From Lepidodermella squamata (lineage: Eukaryota; Gastrotricha): a stretch of DNA of 64,000 nt. The stretch spans positions 186,001 to 250,000 of the forward strand of contig JBLDXI010000045.1 in the NCBI GenBank assembly GCA_047495785.1, given 5' to 3'. The position numbers and the translations under genes are program-made. The notes below the pieces were generated by a model, which saw only the letters and a list, made by a program, of their open reading frames with translations, was not told the origin of the DNA and searched no databases. Every line of letters begins with the position of its first letter. Position 1 is the first letter of the stretch. This document shows, in pieces, positions 55,201 through 64,000 of the stretch.

Positions 55201-57936
55201 CCTTTCCAGCGTCAATTTATCACACAGCAAGGATAATTAAGCTTGGGAGTTCTAATTTCGAGGTTCCTTCATTGCCGAGTTTGACCTAGTGATGATTCAT
55301 GATCGCGTTCGATTGCCAAAAATATATATTGGAGATGACCCAATTCCATGTGTATTATATTGACCTTTTTATTACGAGTGCGCTTTGACTGCGCGCGTGT
55401 GTTTGAGTCACCTTGTAATCTGCAGCTTTTTGCCACCGATTTTTATTGCCACGATGAGGTCGCCGACAACGAGCTTAACGAGCATTCAAGTACCTACTAA
55501 TAAGGCTTTTATGATGTTGTTCAACGATGTGTACCTGGAACCTGGCGCCGGGACGCCTTCATCATCATCATCATCGTAAGAGTCAAATCCAATCTGAAAA
55601 TAAGCCGTTCGCAGTAGATACACACGTCGGCACAAAGGGTTGGGCGGAAACAAATACAAACACACTCTGGAATTTCTTATAGGCCACTTGCTTGCCTGTG
55701 CATTGTTGTTATTAGTATTATTGCCGGGGTGTGCCTGGCGTGTTAGCGAAAAGATAAGATGAGCTAACTGCTGCTAACTGTTCAGAAGCCGTGCCTGCGT
55801 CGAGTCGCGCTCGCTCGTTCGAGAGCAAACACGGCGACGATAATCAAGCCAATAAAACCAGGTATGACGGTGACGAAGAGCCGACGTCTGCGGCCTGTCA
55901 AGCGGCCGCTATTGTTTTGCGTGCCGAACAAGAGCCATCCGGCAAGTGGATGGATCATAAGGGCAGCAGCAGCAGTCAGTAGTTTCGGAAACTGTTCCCT
56001 ATTTACCTAGAGTGTGCGTCGAGAGATGGCCGCGCTTCCGCCTCAAAGCCTCATCTACGCACCTTGTCAAAACGGCTATTACGGTGAGAGCGGGCGCACA
56101 CGCGGTTCAAGTGACAAGGTGCGATCGCGCGGCGGCTTCTTTTTCGGCGGCGCGGCGCAGAAAAGCAGCAGTCCCACCTAATGAATAACGTCAAGTTGGT
56201 CACGTCTCATTTGAAGAGCAACAACCGGTCACAGTTATCATTACAAATGTTCTTCATGCTTCATACCTCTGCCGGCATTGGTATAAGTCTCGGTAAATAA
56301 TACCCGTTAAGCGGGACCAATGAAAGCCTAATTGACCCAGATTGTGGAAACCACACTGCCGTTTTTGACGCATTTTTCAATGGAAATTTCACGCATGAGT
56401 AAACGCCAGCCGTATAGGTGCTCCAATACCAATGAATGAACTGCTCATCCGATAATTTATTTCAAACTTCTGATGAATTAAAAAGGTCATTATTCGAATA
56501 AATTGTGCGCGATATGGGTGCAAATCATGCGGATAAATTCGTCCAGAATCCAGATGAGGAATTTGTACCCTAGAGAAAAATTTAAGTCCGAAACCGTCAA
56601 AATAGTAGTTCCTATCGCTACGTATTGCCTCAAAATGAATCACTGTGGCCTCCGCAGCTTTGGGATTTTCGATAGGGTATCGCTCATTTTCCACTCGGAT
56701 TCACCTTAATTTATATTTTATTAACGAACTCACCTCGCGATAACTCAAACTAGCGTCAAGACGACTTCAATTATGAGACGCTGCACCAGAAAACAGCCCA
56801 AATATTCACTGTTAACTTCCACCAGGAAGCAACCGAAGTATTAATTTTTCGAAAATAGGTTTTTCTCTCAAAATATGAGATGGAGGATTTTAAATCCAGC
56901 AAAATAAAATGTCCAGAATTATAAATAATATTAATATAAATAATAAATAAAACGAACATCTGGGCTGTTCTCTGGCGCGGTATCCTATATGCCAATTATG
57001 AGTTACGAGGCACCTGGTTGAAGCGAAATTAGATTTCTGCAATTTTGAATTTTGAGGTTAAGTAATCGCCTCTTCGGACTTCGGAATCAAGCCAGTCGGC
57101 CAATAGTAGGGTAAAGTGACCCAAATCTCAAATCTGCAGCTTGCGGGATGCCATTCTCTAGCCAGTAGGGTGTCTTAACCCTCGAACTGCATGGCTCCAA
57201 AAGGAAATCTTGGAAAAGCTCACCATTTCCCATAAATTTAAAAACTGCGTCAGAGTTTTCTTTGCAAATTTGGGGCAATTTACCCCATGTTAGCAACTCA
57301 GATAAAAGTTGAAAGTGTGCTTTTTCTTTAAAAAAACCGTGATGGCTAATTTCGATTTTATTCTTTTATTCACCTTAGTAAACTATCATCTGAAAAAGCC
57401 AATAATAAACGTTTTCATGATAACATCAGTTTCATTCTTCAATCTATCGTAGCCAAATAGCAACTCCATGATATTTTATAGCAATATAATAATCATAGAC
57501 AGGTTTTTAGTAATAATTATAATAACATATATGTAGCATCATGTCATTGTATTTTTCCGTAGTTTGAGAATAGCAGCGATAAATGACACAAAAAGTTGTA
57601 TAACAAAACTGCGCAAATTTTTCATTTTCTTCAACGTTGAGAGGGAAGCAGCATACGAAGACAAAATAAGTGCCAATTATTGCGGTTATTTTAGTCGAGG
57701 ATAACACTTCATTGACTGAATCACCAGCACTTAAATCATGATAGCATACGATCAAAAGGACAGCGGCGTAGAAAAATAGGTTACAAAATACGGCAAGCTA
57801 TTACGACATCGATATATAATAGCGCTAAAGATTGACAGAGAGAGAAAAAAGTTGGAAAACACGAGACCCAATATACGTTACTAACCGAAACAAGTCGAGA
57901 TGGATTAAGATTCGTTTTTTCACCGAACTAAACAAT
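52214..57936. other. 5.7-kb region without a gene (Pax1/9 5' flank and ZFYVE1 3' flank)
   Basis: No open frame here looks like a real protein. The half near Pax1/9 (52.2-56.2 kb) is comparatively GC-rich with alternating CG tracts near 52797-52808 and 53731-53742, a GT microsatellite at about 54266-54282, and an ATC run near 55560. The half near ZFYVE1 is AT-rich. As Pax genes usually have extended upstream control regions, regulatory DNA is likely but no element can be named. Confidence 0.5.
54266..54282. repeat. GT microsatellite
   Basis: A run of eight to nine GT dinucleotides. Confidence 0.8.
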
Positions 57937-60681
57937 TCAACTGGTCGCACTTCGAAGGGCAGCCTCGACAGCTGCCTGGTTAGCACTGGAAGCCGTTGAT
58001 TTCGACGTGAAACAGGCGTTGCAGACCCGAACCTGCCGCTCGCCCCAGCCGCGTTCCGGGACAGCGAGGCGGAACGGCGAGCACGCGCCGCACACGTATT
58101 TGCCACACTGGCGGCAATGATGGCGCCGTTTGTCACCCCCACCCGACGCCGCAATCGCCGATACCGACATCATCGACGAGTCTTGCATAGCCCCGGACGT
58201 TGTTTTGTCAAACGGCTGATGGCAGCAGTTGCACTGGTTCGCACCCGGGTCCGTGTCCTTCTGCCAGTAGTCCGGCATGGTTTGACTGACAATTGTCCCG
58301 CCGATATAGCCGCCGACCGATTCAGCGGCTGATACTACCCGGCCGACCTGTTCTAGCAACCAGCGGCCGTTAACGCTTTTTTCGTTAGAAACCGCATTAT
58401 TTTGGTCGGTTAGCGCGAATTTTCTGCCGAAACAGTTCTTACACACCCTGACTGGTTTCTCACCCCAGCCCCGCTCCGGCACTGGTTGGGCAAATGACGA
58501 GCAGCTTTCGCAGAAAATATTGCCGCATTGCCGGCAGTGGTGTTTATCGCCCGGTTCCGGCAGCGGGGTTGAACATATTTTACACTGCAACGCCTCGTCG
58601 TCCGGTATCCAGTAGTCTGGCCGGACGTTATCCAGCAAAAATTTGTGAACCGTCTGCGCTTTTGGTTTGAATATCGAGACCAGCGAGTCGGTCGCGTCGA
58701 CCAGCGGGTCGAGTAAGGCACGTGAGTAGAAGACGGTCGGGGCGATCTGCGACTGCTGCATGGTTCGGCCGGGCAAGTCCCAAACGTGGGAGATTCGCGT
58801 CTCAACTGCTGGGCACTGTTCATCCGGCGGCCATACGCCTTGGTCACTTCGATAGATTGTCTTACATTTGTCGCAATTTATCGAACTAAATTTAAAAAAT
58901 TTAAAAAATTAAATTAAAATTAAAATTACTTAATGGGGAAATAATTTTTTTAAATTATGAAATTTTCAATTTTTTCATTTTTGAGCATCGATTGAATAAA
59001 ATTTAGCTTTATCGATTTTTTCGAAGGAAAATATAAAACAAACCTTGTGCTCAACTGGGTGTAATACTTGAAAAGCTTAACAACGCTGTAGTCGTCAGGC
59101 GAATAGTTGGTGACAAATGCTTCGATTTTGCATTTGCGGCAGAAGAAAGTTCGGTTGTTGAGGGATTCGACGTATTTTTCGCACCGAATGTCGTTTCCCC
59201 GCGAATCTCGATGGCTCTGCCTCATGTGCTGCATCAAGCTGCAACTTTTTCTAAAAAGAAATAGACAAAATCATCATACAAATCGGATTTTTAGATGGAT
59301 TATAAATTTAGTCTAAAATTGGGGAAATAAGTAATCTGATTCCGCAATCTTGTTGAATCTGGCAATTCCATGGAAGAAATTGTCAATGTTCTAAAGAATG
59401 CTTTTCGAGCTATCGGATCTAAGCTGCGTTCCAACGTAATATGGCGAGAAATCCAACTAATTAGAGGAACTGTTTAAGACAGTTTACTATCTACGTATCG
59501 ATTTCATAAATTAGACTTTGAATGCCTTAGGCGCCACTTTTGGAAACGATTTCAAATAACTAAGGGTTCCAGCTCGCGCAATTCCGTTGATAAATGATTC
59601 AATCTAGAGAGTAACTGGCAATTTTCTATGAGAAAATGAAAAAAAATCATTAAAATGTACTCACCCGCATGCAAGGCACTTAAAAGGACAGGAAAAGAGT
59701 TCAACAGGTGCGATGGCCTTTCGATCTTCAATACCAACCGGTAACCATTCGGTCTCGGAAGAGAACAAAATCTGAAAAATCGGAATATTTCAACTCAACT
59801 CCAACGATTGAAAAATTGTGTTATACGTTGAATGAGTGAATAATAGACTCGCAGGTTGAACGGCCTTTAACCGCCTGCTCCTGAGTGATAGCTGCATTGA
59901 GCGCGCCGAAGTCAGCCTCCGTCGGCCTGACAATCGGCAAATACTGAACGTCAGTGAAGGCACAACAAACCGTCTGGCCCAACAACGACTTGAACTTGTG
60001 GCAATCCAACGGGTGCTCCTGCCGCACCTCGTGGCAAACAATCAAAGACGGCTTCGTCTTACGGCCGAGAGCTGGCCGCAGTCGATCCTCCATTATTAAG
60101 GCGGCTTCTTGCAGGAAGCGGAATGTTTCATCCGGATCGATTCGAGGCGCTGCAGTGTGAAAAACCACAACATCACTCATCGCCATCAATTTAACGGCAT
60201 TTCGAACGGCGGAAACCGACGTCGGGTCACGCTCAGCCACCTCAAAAAGCGGCTTTTCATGGAAGCCCTGTGTGTCGAAAACCAGAAATCGCTCGTAGTT
60301 CTGAAACGCAGCCCAAATTCCGGTCGTTCCAGGCCCGTCCGCGTCACGCTGCTCCTCGAAAACTTGTTCGGGTAGCGCTTGGGCGCCGTACTTTTTCGGC
60401 GACAAGGTCGTTGTCAGTTCGCGGAAAACTCGAGTATTCAAAGAATGCGACTTGCCGTGAGCCAGCGGCCCCACAATCGTCACAACATCGACGGGTTCGC
60501 TGCTAGGAATGAGCTTATCGACCAGCCACTCGCCACTTTGCCAACACGCAGCCGGGTCGGCCGATTTCGGGTTGAAAATGCATTCGGCTTTGAAGGTAGA
60601 CGAGTGAGATCCGGCCTTTGGAGTTGCATGTTCGCCTTTTATTACCTCGAAAGACATTGCATCTTGCATATGCATCGCCAT
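57937..60681 (-). CDS. ZFYVE1: ZFYVE1/DFCP1 (double FYVE domain protein)
   Basis: Four exons (59827-60681, 59665-59771, 59044-59250, 57937-58885) join in phase to 705 aa; the human protein has 777. A GTPase/ATPase-like domain comes first with P-loop GPLAHGKS (71-78) and FDTQGF as the DxxG motif. A C2H2-like segment (CLACGKSCSLMQHMRQSHR) follows. Two FYVE domains end the protein, at about 491-541 (DKHHCRQCG) and 608-682 (RRHHCRQCG), each preceded by a PDYW motif. ZFYVE1 binds PI3P and marks omegasomes where autophagosomes form, and it also acts on lipid droplets. All zinc-binding cysteines of both FYVE domains are visible. The second FYVE domain has an insertion between its first two Cys pairs (GAMQDSSMMSVSAIAASGGG). 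No N-terminal zinc finger upstream of the GTPase domain was seen. Confidence 0.93.
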
Positions 60682-61069
60682 GTTTTTCAGCTGCTTTTAT
60701 CTCTCAAGAAATGCATATAGTAGTGGTACGAATAATAAACCTAGAGTAAGATGAATCAGCAAAAATAAACTCACTGATAACGCTATCAAACTTGGCCCAC
60801 GCTCAACGAATAAATAAAATACCTAAATAACAGAAAAATAGGCTCAATAAACCGATAAGTTATTTGCGTAGATATCAATTTTTTGAAGCAACAACCGATG
60901 ATTTTTTCTATCCGAATCGAATCAACAAAAACCAAAGAGCCACCTTAATAGAAATTAAGTAGAATCATGCGCGAAAGAAGACTGGATATTATAATGACTT
61001 GAATTTTGTGTGAAAGACAAGCGAATCGGCGAAAATTGCAAGTAGAATTGACACTTATTTCCCGCAAAA
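60682..61069. other. WDR81-ZFYVE1 spacer
   Basis: A 388-bp AT-rich spacer between two minus-strand genes. Read on the minus strand it contains several AATAAA-like hexamers that could serve as the WDR81 poly(A) signal. Nothing else was seen. Confidence 0.4.
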
Positions 61070-64000
61070 TTAAGCAATCATATGAAGCGTTCCGTTATCA
61101 GTTCCCAATAGTAGAAATCCGGAAGACTGTACCACAGTCGCAGAGGTTATGCTTTTACCGCGAAGTTGTTCCAGGCGAGAGAAAAGGAAATCCTGACAGG
61201 CTGACCGAGGATCGACAGCGTTTCCATAATACTGCAACCGGTCCGAGGTCGCCACGACCAGCAGCGGGCTTTGAGGACCGGGTAAAATAGCAACCGGGCT
61301 GTCGGAGAGCGAAGCCCGGAAATGGCCAACATGCGACATATTGGCGGTGAAATTTTCATTGGAAGGCTGATCGAAGACGAGAGGTACCGAGGCGACGCAA
61401 GCCTCGTTCACTGACCAAAGGGATAAGACTCGGTCGTGATTTGCGGTGACCAGGTGATTTCGGGAGTAGAACGCCATTTTTGCCAGGTCTGAATCGTAAG
61501 CTCGCGCTGCTGCCACTAGTCGACCGGTTCTTGGGCATAGCACGGAAATGTAGCTGCTTGTAGCTCCAACAGCGATTAAAGAACCATCGCTTGGGCATGA
61601 CAGAAAACCTGTTGAGCCGCTCGGTAATGGAGGAGCCTGTGTAAAAAAAATTCGAAAATTGAGAATCAAGGAGAGTCAAAATATAGCTCATTCAAGAATT
61701 ATCAGATATAAAAGCCCGTTTTTTAATTTATAACTTGTTTGAAACGATTTGACTATATTAGCTGATCGATTTTACTGATTTGTAAAAATCATGCCTCAAA
61801 CTAGTTGATTTCTCTCGTTGAAGTAATTTCAAGGCAATCTCGAACTGTGGTAATAAACTTCTATGGATGTTAGGTTCTTGGGATTATTACTAAAGAGAAT
61901 TCGGTCAAATACTAACCCGATTCTCAGGCTTTATTACCAACTACATGAATTTTAGTATTTTATTATACTTCACCAACAGTCGCGTAAAATAAGTTATTTC
62001 AATTTCTGTAAAAAATATTGTGCCTCCAAAATCCTACAAAATGATGTACAATTTGATAATTTGACAGTTTGATAGGAATTTTCATAATTTCCTTTTGTTG
62101 CTAGTCCCAACAAAGGGGCATTGCGAATTCTAGCATTGCAAAATTAGCGTGCTTTGCGACCATGCGATGAATCATCTATGGTGATGATTCATCTTTGCGT
62201 GGAATACACAGCAAGCTGTTTCTACTACTTACGTAACACGTAACAGAATTCAAAGATCAAATAAAATAAAAATCGCCTTAAAACTCGCAGAAAATTTACT
62301 CATAGTCAATCTCAAAATTTTAAGAAATGCAAAACGATAAAAAAATATTCAATTTCATGAACATAAAAGAAAATCCTTACTTTGAATCCTGAAGCAATTG
62401 ATGTAGGGACACGCGGGTCAACAATGAAGACCAGGCCGAACCCAGTCGAAACAACGCCAAGCTGACCAGAATCGCCCAGTGTTGAAACAGCAGACCACGT
62501 AGGCGAGCTAAACGAGGTAGCATACGTCGAATTCGGTAAACTAGCAACCGCAGCTGCACACGTGATCAGCGATAACGGCCTGGCGGAAGCAGGGTCCCAC
62601 AAATGCAACGTCGCGCCATCGACGGACAGAACTTGCCGATGGGCATCTAACAGGGTCAGCCCAATGCAGCGCCTTTTGTGCTCCGGGTACAGTTGAACCG
62701 GAACGCTGTTGATGCTGTGATCGCTTCTGCTCTCCAGCGACCATATTGCTATCGCCCGATCGCGACTCGAACCAGCCGAGACAGATATAGCGATTTGCTC
62801 GTTCGAAGGCGAAACCATCAAATGCTGAACTGAACCTTTCGTATGATTGTTCGTGCCGACAAATGATTGTAAATGAAGCCCTTTCAGCGAATTATCGCGC
62901 GGGGCCGCCAGTCTCTGAGCCCAAAGCGCGGCCCATTGGTTGGCTAGATGGCGCGTTTTTCGCTCCCACAGCCGGTAGCTCTGATCGATTTCACCCGAAT
63001 TTGTGTCGAAATGATGGCCAGGGTTCAACTGGGGCGTTGTTGCCTCTTGGGACAAACGGTTACTGCCAACCATTCCAAAGCTGTTACCCAGTGAAAATAG
63101 CTGGCGATCACGCGATGTTGACGAGCACAAATCCGGGAAGTCATGCAGTTGAAGTGCAGGCAGTTGCTGACTCATTGACGTGATTGATTCGAGGAAAATT
63201 CGAGAAACGATCCGGGAGAAAACAGAATACGCCAAATGAAGCGATTCTGAGGGTAGACGTTGCTCGGGCGCGACATCTGAATGTTCCGAATCTTCACTCG
63301 CCGACGGCATTGAAGCTCGATATGAAACCGATAGTTTGATCAAAGTCAATCGAAGCAACGGCTCGAGTAGCTGTTCGGTATTAAGGCGGCCTAATCGAAG
63401 CCCTATTGCGTAAACCACGTCCAGGAAACGGCACAGGGCCAAATGCCGCGACCGGGGCGCTCGAGGGAAAACAACATGGAGCGAAGTAATTTGCGTAATA
63501 ACTTGGGTCAAAAGCCTCGACAACCTTTCCTGAACTTGCGAGTTCAACAAAGAACTAGGCATTATAAAAATAAGCTGGCGTAAAACGTAGAGAACACCAA
63601 GTAGCGACGACTCGGTTTGCTCGGCTAAGCTGCCCTGAGGCGACGAAAGGGTTTGAATGATTTCAGAAATACACGAAACGTAATGACCGGTTATCAGCAA
63701 CTCGCCATACGTGCAAACAGCGTTGCACAAAACCGCACCCAAGCGATCGACCCTTACATCTCCAGCGCAATGCAGTGATGGAAACGGGCATTCCTGGCAA
63801 GGCACGACCTGTTCACTCAATGAATTTTCGACATCGTCATAGCAACTGGCCAAACTGGCGAAGATAACCGGGGTAACGCAACGAGCGGCGTGGATCGGTC
63901 CGACGAAATCAATCACCCAGCTCAGAGTTGTAATCTCAACGCCATCGGTCATGAAAACTGTCCCGCGGACAATGAAAGGGACAACGTGTTCCAAGTAAAC
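61070..64000 (-). CDS. WDR81: WDR81 homologue, C-terminal part (cut by window edge)
   Basis: Two exons are in the window: 62381-64000 (open to the right edge, so the gene continues beyond it) and 61070-61636. They encode the last 728 residues. The first ~370 residues are helical linker. The C-terminal ~350 form WD40-type repeats (for example DRAIAIWSLES, DGATLHLWDPAS, NHDRVLSLWSV). The protein ends GFLLLGTDNGTLHMIA, directly comparable with the end of vertebrate WDR81 (LLLGSDNGVIRLLA). The BEACH domain would lie outside the window. With WDR91, WDR81 limits PI3-kinase activity on endosomes and promotes aggregate autophagy. The 744-bp intron between the two exons shows nothing else. Confidence 0.85.

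Noticed and set aside
57087-57296. 69-codon minus-strand frame with WLENGIPQAADLRFG
   Set aside because: It looked faintly like a repeat-element fragment, but there is no match I can support and no continuation in any frame.
1-64000. CRISPR arrays, bacterial operons, phage or viral genes
   Set aside because: None seen; genes have spliceosomal introns and animal families throughout.

Overview
The window is nuclear DNA from an invertebrate bilaterian animal. Every gene that can be recognised is metazoan: SETDB1, KIF26/VAB-8, FRMD8, LPGAT1, ZFYVE1/DFCP1, WDR81, Pax1/9, a GABA-B-type receptor and a Cys-loop receptor. The DNA is AT-rich, most introns are only about 40-60 bp, and there are degenerate TAACCC/TTAGGG arrays. 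ZFYVE1 and WDR81 argue against a fly-like or Caenorhabditis-like gene set. I cannot name the phylum. At least eight genes have a splice-acceptor AG 0-33 nt upstream of the start codon, which would fit spliced-leader trans-splicing, so a spiralian such as a flatworm, rotifer or small annelid is a reasonable guess and no more.

Layout. 0-1.2 kb: first exon of a ligand-gated ion channel (minus), a tRNA-derived repeat and a telomere-like array. 2.1-7.3 kb: KIF26/VAB-8-like pseudo-kinesin (minus), with two different inverted-repeat elements in its introns. 7.3-14.2 kb: no convincing gene. 14.2-18.0 kb: FRMD8 and LPGAT1, tandem on the minus strand. 18.2-20.1 kb: broken, coding-like open frames. 20.6-33.2 kb: five plus-strand genes: SETDB1, an unknown 234-aa protein, a small membrane protein, a retinol-dehydrogenase-like SDR and an unknown ~988-aa protein. 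34.2-39.8 kb: a tandem cluster of three two-exon secreted cysteine-knot-like peptide genes plus a fourth promoter copy with no gene behind it. 40.4-44.6 kb: a four-helix membrane protein, a tiny membrane protein and a coiled-coil protein. 44.8-52.2 kb: three intronless minus-strand genes (GABA-B-like receptor, PPPY/ankyrin protein, Pax1/9). 52.2-57.9 kb: no gene seen. 57.9-64.0 kb: ZFYVE1 and the 3' part of WDR81 (minus), the latter cut by the window edge.

I reconstructed exons by hand from splice sites and reading phase. For KIF26, LPGAT1, FRMD8, SETDB1, ZFYVE1, the coiled-coil gene, the ~988-aa gene and the three peptide genes, the joined exons have a length divisible by three, which supports the models. 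The strongest candidate for something undescribed is the cysteine-rich peptide cluster: three paralogues with nearly identical signal peptides and promoters, a phase-2 intron in the same place, and variable mature regions that share an inhibitor-cystine-knot-type cysteine framework. The recognised housekeeping genes are unrelated to each other in function, except that ZFYVE1 and WDR81 are both linked to PI3P and autophagy/endosome biology.
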